Shown in pieces: positions 1-9,247 of a DNA stretch of 64,000 nucleotides (position 1 is its first letter; every line of letters begins with the position of its first letter). The stretch comes from Candidatus Thorarchaeota archaeon SMTZ1-45. GTDB lineage: Archaea; Asgardarchaeota; Thorarchaeia; Thorarchaeales; Thorarchaeaceae. Under the pieces are notes generated by a model. The model searched no databases. It was not told where the DNA came from and worked only from the letters and a program-made list of their open reading frames with translations. Position numbers and translations under genes: made by a program. Location of the stretch: contig LRSL01000013.1 in the NCBI GenBank assembly GCA_001563335.1, forward strand, positions 1 to 64,000. The letters run 5' to 3'.

Positions 1-2580
1 AGTAGGTTCAGAGCCTATCGGAAGCCCAATACCATCGTTTCCATTTGATGTACTATCATAGACGGTTCCAGCTGGGTCTTCACTGAGATGCCACACGGCG
101 GCAAAGGAAGTATCCCAGACACCTTCAGAATCTTCATAACTGTTTGAATAAGGATCTCCATAATACATCGAAAAGACTGTATCTGACGCAGATGATAGGT
201 CCATTCTTACCCATGCAATAAGATGGGCATGTGAAGAGTTATACGACTGGTCAAATAGCTCAACTTCGTGGGGGAGTATCCAGCCATCCTTAACAAAAAC
301 AATATCGTCACCGTCTGACTGAACATCCGTTCGAAGGTCAATATCATACATATCAATAAGGACTGGAAATCCAGTGAGGTCTGAAGCAACTTTATTGTGG
401 TCTATTATGATGTCTTTCTTGTACATGAATCTTAGGGGAATTTCCTTTGGTATGATGACTTCACGCTCAATCCCAACTGCGTAGAAGCTAGGTGGATCAA
501 GCTGATTGTTATACTCTGTAAGAATCCACTGTGAGGAAATTGTATCATGGAGAACTCGAACTTCGTCAATTATTGCTCTTGCAAAGAGATTGGGTGATCC
601 AGCATTGTCGTAGTTGTCGCATGCAGCAATCAGAAACGGTTCCACAGAGTTGATATTTCCATATCCAGTAATATCGACAGGCGAAGTTGGCACCTCGGAT
701 CCATCGATATATAAATGAAGCCAGCTTCCCGCCCTTACCATTACAGCGTAATGCCAGAAACCATCATTCAGTGCTGACGCCGAATATATGGAGATTTTTC
801 CGGGTGTACCCGAATTGTCATCAATCTCTGCTTTTACTGTTCCTGAGCCCGTGATTGATATCATGTATCTGTAAGCATTTGTCCCGATGGCTCCTTTCAT
901 AGCCAGTGGTACATCCAAATCCGTCGAGGCGAACCACACACTCATGGCAAAATCATTGTAACCCACTGTAAGCGGAGTAGTATTTCCGCAGTCTACATAG
1001 TCATTCGAACCATCAAAGTCGACAGCATTACCTATATGTCCAATCACTCGGTCACTCTGAGTCATAGATCCATATGTGGTTCCATCATTTCCTTTGTAAG
1101 TGCTATCGATAATTTGTGGAGCCGGTAGTGCACCTGAAGGGTCATCTCCGAGGTGCCACACTCCTTGATACTGATTCCGCCAAACCTCTACAGGATTCTC
1201 TTGGTTTCCGATTGCAGGGTTGGCGTAGTACATTGTGATTAAAGTGTCAGACATCGAAGAGATGTCTACTCTTACCCAAGCGACCAAGTGTGCGTGAGTC
1301 GAGTTATATTGCTGGTTAAAAATCTCTATTTCATGTGGAAGACTCCTTCCATCTGAGGTGAACATAATATCATCACCGTCAGATTGAACCTTTGTTTTTA
1401 GGTCAGAATCGTATATGTCAATTAAAACTGGGAAATCTGTGAGATCAGATGCCACTTTGTTATGGTCGATTGTGATGTCTTTCATATATCGGAAGTTGAC
1501 ATTTTCTTCACCAACGGTCAGGAATAATTCCGGATTTCTCTGATTGTAATATTGAGTTCTAATCCATGCATCAGACCTGGCAACTGTCGAAACCCGCACC
1601 TCATCAACAATGGCATCGAGATATGATGTTCCACCGGGATTGTCAGATCTGCGACCAATTCTAACAGGTCGATCTGGGTCATTCACAGATGCTGGTATTC
1701 CTGAGGTGCTCTCATCTACTAACTCGCCATTCAGGTAGAATCTTGCATAAAATGAAGGGTGGAACACTCCCACGACATGATACCATTGATCAGTGTCAAC
1801 ACGCTCAAAGCCCACAATGTCTGTATTCACGCCATCAGGACTATACCTAAACATCCCCCATCCTGCATGACTAATAGATGGATCATAGTCAAAACTGATG
1901 TCCCAGCCACGATAGTTAGACTCTCCAGACTTGACTACAAGATAGTCATTATCGATGAAATCTGCCTTGAACCACGCCTCAACTGTGAATGCTCCAGTCA
2001 TCTGCAATTCAGTCGGATTTCCAAAATCGACATAATCGTTCACGCCTTCAAGGTCTATCGCCTTACCAATAATACCACTAACACTATCAGTTGTGGTCAT
2101 TGTTCCACCGGTTGAACCATCAAGACCGTATGATGTGCTATCTTTAATCTGAGGTTGGTGTGGTAGATAATCAGCATAGGTGGAGTCCCATTGTGGTTGC
2201 GAAGGATTGTCATTCATATGCCAAACTGCAGAATAGTCGGAGTCCCAGACCTCATCGGGCTTTTCTTGACTTCCAAGATCTTCATCACCATATACCATGA
2301 CAATTGTAGTATCTCCAACAGATGAAAGTTCAGGAATTTTGACCCAACTAACCAGATGAGCATGTGTTCCGTTTCCCTGCTTGTCAAATAATTCCAGATC
2401 ATGTGGAATCGCTTGACCATTAAAGAGGAAAGCTATGTCATCCCCATCTGCTTGAGCATTGATGTGAAGGTGTTCATCCCATATATCTACCAGGACTGGA
2501 AAGTCTTGGAGATTTGAAATGACTTTGGTATGGTCAATGACGATATTCTTGTTAAATCGAAAACTAGGTATTACATCCGA
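1..2580 (-). repeat. Three ~1.07 kb protein-coding tandem units
   Basis: Within the giant secreted protein, units begin near 2560, 1490 and 430, with the third cut by the window edge. Each has the same order of motifs: IDH-KV, DFPVL-DI, DGDDI-F, PHE-E-F, THAHL-W, then a LamG module. Units 2 and 3 are clearly closer to each other in sequence than either is to unit 1, which suggests a recent duplication. Confidence 0.8.
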
Positions 2581-4164
2581 AGGAGCAGAATCAATATAGT
2601 CCACAAACAGTCTAGCAAGGTCCGCTTGAGCAAACCCTGATGAGCCTTTGATTTGATTATAGGTATATTGTTGGTTTGAATAGGCATAGTCAATCATTAT
2701 ACAGATGTAATTCCCACTTTGCCATCCGGGTCTGGACACAACCTCCTGTATAAGGGCTGCAATGTCTGGTGTATCATACCTGCCGTTAGCTGTCCACGTG
2801 GTTGGACGCCAATATACACTTGTGTTCACCCAGTCGTATCTATCAGGAAGAAGTGGGTATCCACTTGTGAACGCAGAAACATCATCCTCAGCTGCAACAT
2901 AAATACGCATTCCAGGAAAACCTGTCGAGTCACTAGGTGCTTCGACTTGAAGCCTAGTTGAAGTGATTGCCGCCCCTTGTGGAACATGTAACGGAAATTG
3001 AAGTCCAACCTGATAGGCAAAGGCAGTTGTCCAATCAGGATATGCCGGAATGTCAGCTCCGACATCTAACCAACCATTATTCCCATAACCGTTAAGGTCT
3101 ACGCCTCCCGATCCTCCATTCGAATCTAGTGCGCTGTAGCAATCTCTATTGCTTCCATCAGGAACATATGGACTGACACTTCCCTGAGTTGAACCAGTCA
3201 CTTTAACTCCATTTGCTAGGAGGTCAACCTGCTCAGGGAAGGGACGGACTTGCAGCCTTAGTTCAACATCGTCAATATATACTTCATGAACTGAAGATCC
3301 AGGTATACCACTTATGTCCGTGCCAAGACCTATATCAAAAATCATTGAGCCTAGATTTTCCATAGATTGGAAAGCAGATGCAGGTACTATATTTGTGGCT
3401 TGAAGCCATGTATTCATAGGTGTGCCACTTACAAACATATTGTTCTTTGAAATATAGTCCTCGATTCTAGTGAAAATGAATACGTCATTGTCCAAAATGG
3501 AAGTACTTGAAACATAGTAGCGGAATTTGATTTCTGCGGAATAGATACTTCTCCAAGGTATAGGAATCTGCTGGCTGAAATACATCTGATTTGATGGATT
3601 AAGTGTTGTTCCACTACTAGGATTAGCATCGAATCGCCATCCCCATGAATTGTCATATCCATTTCCAGAATATCCATTTATTTCGAATATACCATGCTGT
3701 GGGTGTTCAGTTCCACCAGATGCATCGAACTTCACTATTGTCCATCCATCTGGGATATAAAACGGGTCATCATTATATTCAGGATTACCAGCCATGAGAA
3801 AGTGCTCTACGTGATATGCATTAAGATTCGGATTGACCAACATCGCATCCACCCACATCGAGAGATGGTCAAGCTGCCCCTCCAGCTGTTCAGAACTCCA
3901 CCCCAGGGGAGGATTAATGCCAATGTACCCTGAATGTGAAAAGTCAATCACCGATGTTCCACTCGCGACTCTCAGCCCATTGAGATTCCCAAACAATGGA
4001 TCTCCATTTCCAGAGTTTCTATCCTGCCAATCGCTTAGTACAAAATCATCTCCATCAGAACCGACTCTTTTAGAATAAGAGAACCTCTCTTCAGGAGCAG
4101 GACCACTAGCTAAAGGTACTAAGAAAATGAATATTATTGTAAGAGATATCAATGCTTTTTTCAT
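1..4164 (-). CDS. Giant secreted protein with DUF2341-LamG repeats (3' end outside window)
   Basis: One frame stays open on the minus strand from the ATG at 4164 to base 1, giving at least 1388 residues; the C-terminus is beyond the window. AAGGAG lies 8 nt before the ATG. The first ~20 residues (MKKALISLTIIFIFLVPLA) form a Sec-type signal peptide. A beta-rich region follows, then a DNRLRE-like segment (about 3200-2600), then three tandem units that each open with a DUF2341 motif (I-DH-KV near 2558, 1490 and 426) and continue into a LamG/concanavalin-like fold (DFDGSNDYVD type). Such proteins are usually surface adhesins or S-layer-associated. A cell-surface role is inferred; the ligand and the anchor cannot be seen. 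Confidence 0.85.
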   Translation of the reverse strand, partial: MKKALISLTIIFIFLVPLASGPAPEERFSYSKRVGSDGDDFVLSDWQDRNSGNGDPLFGNLNGLRVASGTSVIDFSHSGYIGINPPLGWSSEQLEGQLDHLSMWVDAMLVNPNLNAYHVEHFLMAGNPEYNDDPFYIPDGWTIVKFDASGGTEHPQHGIFEINGYSGNGYDNSWGWRFDANPSSGTTLNPSNQMYFSQQIPIPWRSIYSAEIKFRYYVSSTSILDNDVFIFTRIEDYISKNNMFVSGTPMNTWLQATNIVPASAFQSMENLGSMIFDIGLGTDISGIPGSSVHEVYIDDVELRLQVRPFPEQVDLLANGVKVTGSTQGSVSPYVPDGSNRDCYSALDSNGGSGGVDLNGYGNNGWLDVGADIPAYPDWTTAFAYQVGLQFPLHVPQGAAITSTRLQVEAPSDSTGFPGMRIYVAAEDDVSAFTSGYPLLPDRYDWVNTSVYWRPTTWTANGRYDTPDIAALIQEVVSRPGWQSGNYICIMIDYAYSNQQYTYNQIKGSSGFAQADLARLFVDYIDSAPSDVIPSFRFNKNIVIDHTKVISNLQDFPVLVDIWDEHLHINAQADGDDIAFLFNGQAIPHDLELFDKQGNGTHAHLVSWVKIPELSSVGDTTIVMVYGDEDLGSQEKPDEVWDSDYSAVWHMNDNPSQPQWDSTYADYLPHQPQIKDSTSYGLDGSTGGTMTTTDSVSGIIGKAIDLEGVNDYVDFGNPTELQMTGAFTVEAWFKADFIDNDYLVVKSGESNYRGWDISFDYDPSISHAGWGMFRYSPDGVNTDIVGFERVDTDQWYHVVGVFHPSFYARFYLNGELVDESTSGIPASVNDPDRPVRIGRRSDNPGGTSYLDAIVDEVRVSTVARSDAWIRTQYYNQRNPELFLTVGEENVNFRYMKDITIDHNKVASDLTDFPVLIDIYDSDLKTKVQSDGDDIMFTSDGRSLPHEIEIFNQQYNSTHAHLVAWVRVDISSMSDTLITMYYANPAIGNQENPVEVWRNQYQGVWHLGDDPSGALPAPQIIDSTYKGNDGTTYGSMTQSDRVIGHIGNAVDFDGSNDYVDCGNTTPLTVGYNDFAMSVWFASTDLDVPLAMKGAIGTNAYRYMISITGSGTVKAEIDDNSGTPGKISIYSASALNDGFWHYAVMVRAGSWLHLYIDGSEVPTSPVDITGYGNINSVEPFLIAACDNYDNAGSPNLFARAIIDEVRVLHDTISSQWILTEYNNQLDPPSFYAVGIEREVIIPKEIPLRFMYKKDIIIDHNKVASDLTGFPVLIDMYDIDLRTDVQSDGDDIVFVKDGWILPHEVELFDQSYNSSHAHLIAWVRMDLSSASDTVFSMYYGDPYSNSYEDSEGVWDTSFAAVWHLSEDPAGTVYDSTSNGNDGIGLPIGSEPT

Positions 4165-4345
4165 ACTACCTGCTCCTTATGATAACCACTGTGAATGGAA
4201 CAACAAAGTATCAAAATATCAAAAAATAAGATAATCTAGTATATTCGGATACAATTTTTGGTATCATTAGACACTAAATCGAATATTTACAGTAAAATTG
4301 CGGACCAATGGGAAATATATGAACATTCAAAAGAGTGCCAATCCA
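4165..4345. other. Intergenic region, AT-rich
   Basis: This is the 181 bp between the starts of the secreted protein and the end of the LRR gene. It should hold the promoter of the secreted-protein gene. Several AT-rich TATA-like stretches are visible around 4207-4260, but none can be singled out. Confidence 0.4.
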
Positions 4346-4978
4346 TTAATCCAAAGAGAACTCAATTCTATCTTTAGAAATTAGCTCATTGAGGGCTGGG
4401 GGATTAAGTAGTTCGACTTCAAATTTCTTCTTGGAGATTAATCTAGTTTCTTCTGGAACCAATAAGGATTCAAGAGACGCACATGAGAAAAGAGCTGTTA
4501 AATCCAGTCTTTTGAGTGGATTCTGAAGGAGGTTCAGCTTCTCTAGTTTTACACATCTTGCGAGTGGGGAAAGGTCCAAATTCATGAACCGATTACTCTC
4601 TAGGTTGAGCGAAACAAGATTCTTACATTCTAATAATGCAGAGAGATCAACTCTTAGTAGCTGATTAAAACTCAAATCCAAATGCTCCAGAAGTGAACAA
4701 TAGCCTACCATTTCTAGGTTCAAAATCTGTAAATTGTTGTGACTCAGGACTAGTTTACGAACTGCAGGACTAAATGCCAGAACAGTCAAGTCAACCGTCA
4801 TTAGTTTATTCTCGCTTAGACTGAGTTCCTCAAGAGTGTCAAGTTTGTCAAGCTCAGAGAGGTCTATTGCGATGATTTCTCTCTTTGAGAGATCTAGTAT
4901 TTTTGAATGTGAGGCGATTGGAATTGAGCTATTGGTGCCATCTGATAAGGTGACATTGACTTCTATCACTTTCAACAC
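4346..4978 (-). CDS. Leucine-rich-repeat protein
   Basis: A 210-residue protein with about six LRR units of the pattern L--L-LS-N-L--LDL (for example LEELSLSENKL, LEHLDLSFNQLL, LVSLNLESNRF, LEKLNLLQNPL), spanning about residues 27-180. There is no signal peptide or membrane segment, so it is probably a cytoplasmic binding protein. LRR proteins are enriched in Asgard genomes and act mainly as protein-protein adaptors. The start is GTG at 4978; a TATA-like CTATATATTGG about 26 bp upstream would give a nearly leaderless transcript. It is divergent from the GTPase-like gene at 5238, and the two may be functionally linked. The partner is unknown. Confidence 0.8.
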   Translation of the reverse strand: MLKVIEVNVTLSDGTNSSIPIASHSKILDLSKREIIAIDLSELDKLDTLEELSLSENKLMTVDLTVLAFSPAVRKLVLSHNNLQILNLEMVGYCSLLEHLDLSFNQLLRVDLSALLECKNLVSLNLESNRFMNLDLSPLARCVKLEKLNLLQNPLKRLDLTALFSCASLESLLVPEETRLISKKKFEVELLNPPALNELISKDRIEFSLD

Positions 4979-5029
4979 ACTTGTTCAGGTTTGGAAAATC
5001 CAATATATAGGATGTACCATCCCACATTT

Positions 5030-5069
5030 CAATATATGGCGCTTTGTTCCAATATATGGCGCTTTGTTC
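5030..5069. repeat. Perfect 2 x 20 bp tandem repeat with TATA-like core
   Basis: Two identical 20 bp copies (5030-5049 and 5050-5069) each contain CAATATATGG. A related CCAATATATAGG is at 5000-5011. They lie in the divergent promoter region of the LRR and GTPase-like genes. They could be duplicated TATA elements or operator copies. Confidence 0.85.
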
Positions 5070-5177
5070 CGAATATCTTTGGATTAGTGTCATGTTTTCT
5101 TGCTAACTCATGCACTTTTCTATCAAATCAAGGGCGATTAGATGCATTTTTCAGTCACCAACTGATATGGGAAAACC

Positions 5178-5192
5178 TTTAATATATAAAAA
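5178..5192 (+). promoter_or_regulatory. TATA box of the GTPase-like gene
   Basis: TTTAATATATAAAA is preceded by a purine-rich GGGAAAACC resembling a BRE. It lies about 50 bp before the GTG start at 5238, which fits an archaeal promoter with a leader of roughly 25 nt. Confidence 0.6.
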
Positions 5193-5237
5193 TAGTAATT
5201 ATTCATACATAATATCTTTGATTATGAAGAGGAAGGC

Positions 5238-6542
5238 GTGGTTGTCGTAAAGATGCAAATTCCGGGAACCAACATTGACGTAAGTCTTAAGGTAAATCGT
5301 ATATACATTACAGACCCGGCTGTCACTCGAAGGCTCAAGTTTTCTGGAAAATCATTCAAAGATATCATGGAGGAAGTACAACGATTTGCCTATCTTCGGG
5401 GATTCAATGTTCCCCACCCTATTCTCAAGTTCATTTTGAAAAGAGTTGGACTTCCTGAGGTGGATGTGATACCTGGAGAGGATGAGTTAACAAAGGATGA
5501 CCTTCTTGAACTCTCTCGAGCACTGAATGCGCTTGATACACTAAAAGATGAATTCCTTTCTCCAACTGGAAAGGGCAAGCTATCCGATGATCTCAAGAGC
5601 AATGTAATAGTGTCCACCCCCGATCTTGAAGACTTGGAAACAGACACCCTTGCCCCACAGACACTTGAAGACCTGAAGACAGACACTCCAGCCCCGCAGA
5701 CAATGAGCGTCTGGGATGTTCCTCTCAGTGAGGAAGTCAAAGGTTTAGTCTACTCCTTCCATGCAGAGAATCTCCCAACAAGCACACCCACCCCACGAAC
5801 ACAATCAGCTGATGATGAAACAAAACCAGTGAAATTCATTTGGGATGAACCAGAAGTTATAGCATCCCTGGAAGATATATCAGAAGAGGCGAAATCATCA
5901 GTTGAAGATGTTTCTGACTTATTAGATCTCAAGGTCTTATTCCTTGGCGAAGAAGGCGTTGGAGTCAATAGCATAATCTTCGAATGTAATCTGAAACTCG
6001 GAAACGATTACTCTTCTCTTGACTTACCCCCGACTAGACCATTTACATTCAGCAACATAGTTGAGTACAAAGAAACGAATGTTCGTGTTGACGCATGGAC
6101 GTTCAACAAGAGTATGGAAGCAAAGGTTCCTAAGACAGAGTTCTATACAGGATCTGGAATGGTTGTGCTTGTTTACTCTGTTGCAGATAGATGGAGCTTT
6201 GATAGTCTTGATTTCTGGGTACGAGAGGTATCCAATGCTTTCTTGATTCCACCACCCATAATAATTGTCGGAAATAAGACAGATCTTCGTGATCATCCAG
6301 TCATTGAGGACGAGGATGATGAGCCAGAAATTCCTGTTTCAACCGAAGAAGCTCGTGAATACTGTGATAAAGTCGCAAAATCTTTGGGTGAAAACGGACA
6401 AGCTCATCCACTCTTCTTTATTGAAACTTCAACAATTACTGGAGTAGGAATCACTGAACTACTGAATAAGATTGTAGACTTCTGGCATGTCAATGAACGC
6501 CCAAGTATGCCAGCAACTGAACAACATGTCCCAACACATTGA
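5238..6542 (+). CDS. Ras-like GTPase-domain protein with degenerate P-loop and long N-terminal extension
   Basis: A 434-residue protein. Residues 1-110 form an unassigned charged domain. Residues 110-225 are a low-complexity linker with a duplicated LEDL-TDT-APQT element. Residues 230-420 resemble a Ras/Rab GTPase fold. G4 is intact (NKTD, 346-349) and G5 is recognisable (ETST, 396-399). The P-loop reads GEEGVGVNS (237-245), so the invariant Lys and Ser/Thr are Val and Asn, and the G3 DxxG motif is replaced by DAWT. Nucleotide binding or hydrolysis is therefore likely weakened or lost, suggesting a pseudo-GTPase scaffold. The start is GTG at 5238 behind GAGGA; an ATG at 5253 is an alternative. 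It is divergent from an LRR gene. Confidence 0.75.
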   Translation: MVVVKMQIPGTNIDVSLKVNRIYITDPAVTRRLKFSGKSFKDIMEEVQRFAYLRGFNVPHPILKFILKRVGLPEVDVIPGEDELTKDDLLELSRALNALDTLKDEFLSPTGKGKLSDDLKSNVIVSTPDLEDLETDTLAPQTLEDLKTDTPAPQTMSVWDVPLSEEVKGLVYSFHAENLPTSTPTPRTQSADDETKPVKFIWDEPEVIASLEDISEEAKSSVEDVSDLLDLKVLFLGEEGVGVNSIIFECNLKLGNDYSSLDLPPTRPFTFSNIVEYKETNVRVDAWTFNKSMEAKVPKTEFYTGSGMVVLVYSVADRWSFDSLDFWVREVSNAFLIPPPIIIVGNKTDLRDHPVIEDEDDEPEIPVSTEEAREYCDKVAKSLGENGQAHPLFFIETSTITGVGITELLNKIVDFWHVNERPSMPATEQHVPTH

Positions 6543-6678
6543 GTGTGTTGGTCTAACCTTCAAACTGTATTCTTGATTTCAAGAAACCGAAATGCCAATG
6601 CTTATCTATTGAAATGTATTTGAAATCAAAAATCATATGGAGGTATTGAATACATGGCAACAATTCTAAGGTGGGATC

Positions 6679-6912
6679 ATGTTTGCCCGACGCTCATTCC
6701 TATCTCTACCTCCTTCTGCGAAGTTCCTTTATGTGCTGCTTAAGAACCGGCGACGAATGTCCCGGCAAGACCTAATTAGCAACACATATCTTCCTCCCAG
6801 AACTGTGAACTATGGTCTTAGAAGACTTAAGGCTCTAGGTCTTATTCGGGAGGAGGAGCATGAGAGCGACGCGAGGGAGCGGGTCTATGAGCTGGTTCGA
6901 GCACCCATGTAG
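6679..6912 (+). CDS. Small winged-helix DNA-binding protein
   Basis: A 77-residue basic protein whose whole length fits one winged helix-turn-helix: helix 1 (PPSAKFLYVLL), recognition region (SRQDLISNTYLPPRTVNYGLRRLKALGLI) and a short wing (EEHESDARERVYELV). It resembles MarR/ArsR-type archaeal regulators. AGGTGGG lies 4-9 nt before the ATG. It is monocistronic between the GTPase-like gene and aspS. Its target is unknown. Confidence 0.75.
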   Translation: MFARRSFLSLPPSAKFLYVLLKNRRRMSRQDLISNTYLPPRTVNYGLRRLKALGLIREEEHESDARERVYELVRAPM

Positions 6913-6933
6913 TGGGAACATTGATCCAGAAGA

Positions 6934-6966
6934 GGGGTTCTGGGATGATTCCTAGACCCCCTTTAA
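6934..6966 (+). terminator. Candidate terminator hairpin
   Basis: GGGGTTCT (6934-6941) pairs with AGACCCC (6954-6960) with one bulged T, followed by CCTTT. It lies 22 bp after the winged-helix gene. The T-run is short. Confidence 0.4.
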
Positions 6967-7045
6967 CTCCTGACTCTTATAGTTTCCAAAAGCCTCATAA
7001 TGTAATCAAGTACCAGCAGATTGAACTCAGATTGAGGTCTGAAGA

Positions 7046-8404
7046 ATGGATTTCTACAAAGTAGCTGGCACTGAACCAATTGGTAACGAAGTTCGAACTC
7101 ATTTCAGTAACCAGATAACAGCTGAAATAGCTGGTACTGATGTAGTCCTAATGGGATGGGTCCACATACTCAGAGATAAAGGAAAACTCAAGTTTCTTGT
7201 TCTGAGAGACGAGCGTGGGACTGTACAAGTAACAATTCCTCAGAAAAGGGTGCCAGAAGAAGTCTTCAAAACCTCAGGGTTACTAAAACCTGAAACCGCA
7301 GTTTCAGTCACAGGGAAAGTTACAGCTGCCAAACAAGTTGCCTCGGGAGCTGAAGTGATTCCAAGGAAGATTCGGATCTTGAACACATCTGAGCGTCTTC
7401 CAATTGATGTCGTTGAAGGAAAAACAGACATTGACCTTGATACAAGACTCAACAATAGAGTCCTCGACTTGAGAAAACCATCAATCAATGCCATCTTCAA
7501 GGTCCAACATAACCTCGTTCGTTTTGCAAGGGCATTTTTGGAGAGCAATGACTTTATTGAGATACACACACCCAAACTTGTCGCTGAAGCGACTGAGGGA
7601 GGTGCTAACCTATTCGAAGTCAAGTATTTCGACAGGAAGGCATACCTGGCTCAGAGTCCCCAATTCTACAAACAGCTCATGCTTTTAGCTGGGTTTGGGC
7701 GAGTCTATGAGATTGCCCCAGTGTTTAGAGCTGAGAAGCACAATACCCGTCGTCATGTCAACGAGTATACATCATTCGATTATGAGATGGCTTGGATTAG
7801 TGGCGTGGAAGATGTCATGAAGATGGAGGAAAACATGCTCCATCATTCATTCAAGATGACTAAGAAGCATGCTGCTGCAGAGTTGGAAATCTTGGGTGTT
7901 GATCTACAGATACCAAAAGTTCCCTTCAAGAGAATCAAATATTCAGAAGCTATTGAACTTGTCAACGAAGCAGGCAAGGGTCTCACAATAACTGATGACC
8001 TTGACCCCGAGTGTGAACGTCTCTTAGGTGAAATATTCCCTAAAAAGTATGGGACAGATATGGTATATATCACACACTATCCCTTGGAGCTTCGTCCAGC
8101 TTATACAATGCCAAGCATGACAGATGAAGGTATGACTGAGAGCTTTGATTTGACCTATAAAGGCATGGAGATTACGACAGGCAGCCAGCGTATTCATCTG
8201 TATGATTTACTTGTAGAGCGGTTCAAGGCTAAGGGCTTTAATCCTGATGATTTTGCATTCTATCTAGACCCCTTCAAATATGGAGCACCGCCTCATGGTG
8301 GTTTAGGACTTGGAGTTGAGCGAATGACCATGCAACTCCTGGGCATTGAAAACATACGTGAGGCTACTCTACTGCCACGAGATCGCGATCGTCTGACACC
8401 TTAG
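7046..8404 (+). CDS. aspS: Aspartyl-tRNA synthetase (archaeal type)
   Basis: Charges tRNA-Asp with aspartate in the cytoplasm; the archaeal type may also charge tRNA-Asn. The 452 residues show an N-terminal OB-fold anticodon-binding domain (about 20-110, VVLMGWVHILRDKGKLKFLVLRD) and a class II catalytic core with motif 2 (FRAEKHNTRRH near 227) and motif 3 (GLGLGVERM near 420). It ends in PRDRDRLTP, typical of archaeal AspRS. The length is near the family's usual ~430-440. The start is ATG at 7046 with TTGAGG about 10 nt upstream. Discriminating and non-discriminating forms cannot be told apart by eye. Confidence 0.95.
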   Translation: MDFYKVAGTEPIGNEVRTHFSNQITAEIAGTDVVLMGWVHILRDKGKLKFLVLRDERGTVQVTIPQKRVPEEVFKTSGLLKPETAVSVTGKVTAAKQVASGAEVIPRKIRILNTSERLPIDVVEGKTDIDLDTRLNNRVLDLRKPSINAIFKVQHNLVRFARAFLESNDFIEIHTPKLVAEATEGGANLFEVKYFDRKAYLAQSPQFYKQLMLLAGFGRVYEIAPVFRAEKHNTRRHVNEYTSFDYEMAWISGVEDVMKMEENMLHHSFKMTKKHAAAELEILGVDLQIPKVPFKRIKYSEAIELVNEAGKGLTITDDLDPECERLLGEIFPKKYGTDMVYITHYPLELRPAYTMPSMTDEGMTESFDLTYKGMEITTGSQRIHLYDLLVERFKAKGFNPDDFAFYLDPFKYGAPPHGGLGLGVERMTMQLLGIENIREATLLPRDRDRLTP

Positions 8405-8477
8405 ATAATACTACCTCTTAAAGCACCATCAGTTCTACTTCAATTACCGACCTAGTGCGGATTAGAAGACAAAGGGA

Positions 8478-9245
8478 ATGCACCTAATGCACGAGCGACT
8501 TCACTCAGAACTCTATGCTTCAATTGCTACACTTGATCAATTGAAGAAATTATATGACCTTGGTGCAGTAGATATTCGTTCGTACCAACGAGAGTCGCAA
8601 GCTCTTCTACAAGATGTTCGTTCACAGCTAGAGAACATGAAGCGAATGGGTTTTGATATCAGCACGTTCGTGTCAACTGAACGCATAATCGAGGCTTTTC
8701 CTGAAGCTGCCAATCTGCTTCGACTTAGCAGTCATGCTCCAAGGCGGTCACTTCAAGGGATGACTTTGGACCAATTCTATGATTATATTGGTCTAGCTGT
8801 GCTTGATGTGGCTACAGAGCATTCATCAAAGGGACTAATGGGGTTGGCTGAACTAATAGTCGAGGTTGTAAGACGTCTTCCAGAACTTGAATCTGTGACA
8901 TATAATGATGTCATCGAGTCTGTGAACCGTGTTGCTGACAATGGCCTTATCCCAGGAATACGCACGCTTCGAGGCGGAGTCAAAGTTGTAGAGTTACGAC
9001 CCCTCGAGCTGAGACGTGACCAAGCAGATGTAATTAATCTGGCAGCATCAAAAGGATATGTTTCTGTTGAAGAAGTAATTATGCAAATGAAGTGGTCTGA
9101 GGATCATGCTCGACAAGTTTTATCCAGTTTGGTTGAGGCTGGCATGGCTGTTGCTGATATCCGCTTTTCAACAGGCGGTCGATATTACTTCCCTGGACTC
9201 AGAGCTCGCGATAGTTCTGATCCAAGAGTAACAGGTGCATACTAA
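8478..9245 (+). CDS. vps22: ESCRT-II EAP30-domain protein, Vps22-like
   Basis: Subunit of an archaeal ESCRT-II-like complex acting in membrane remodelling. The 255 residues have an N-terminal helical region (about 1-110) and two C-terminal winged helices (about 110-245). The C-terminal part matches eukaryotic Vps22/Snf8: KGYVSVEEV---MKWSEDHARQVLSSLVEAGMA, ending in YYFPGL. The first start is ATG at 8478; ATG at 8487 has better spacing from AAAGGGA. It ends 2 bp before the convergent vps25. In Asgard genomes this protein is generally annotated Vps22/36-like; no GLUE domain is present here. Confidence 0.85.
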   Translation: MHLMHERLHSELYASIATLDQLKKLYDLGAVDIRSYQRESQALLQDVRSQLENMKRMGFDISTFVSTERIIEAFPEAANLLRLSSHAPRRSLQGMTLDQFYDYIGLAVLDVATEHSSKGLMGLAELIVEVVRRLPELESVTYNDVIESVNRVADNGLIPGIRTLRGGVKVVELRPLELRRDQADVINLAASKGYVSVEEVIMQMKWSEDHARQVLSSLVEAGMAVADIRFSTGGRYYFPGLRARDSSDPRVTGAY

Positions 9246-9247
9246 GA

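Noticed and set aside
207..3933. Short open frames on both strands within 207-3933
   Set aside because: They lie in other frames of the giant secreted-protein gene, have no ribosome sites and show no family-like sequence.
4991..5182. A 63-codon frame across the LRR/GTPase promoter region
   Set aside because: It covers the tandem repeat and TATA-like elements, has low-complexity composition and no ribosome site.
5625..5705. DNA-level tandem repeat in the GTPase linker as a mobile or CRISPR element
   Set aside because: It has only two degenerate copies, keeps the reading frame and encodes LEDL-TDT-APQT, so it is a protein linker repeat.
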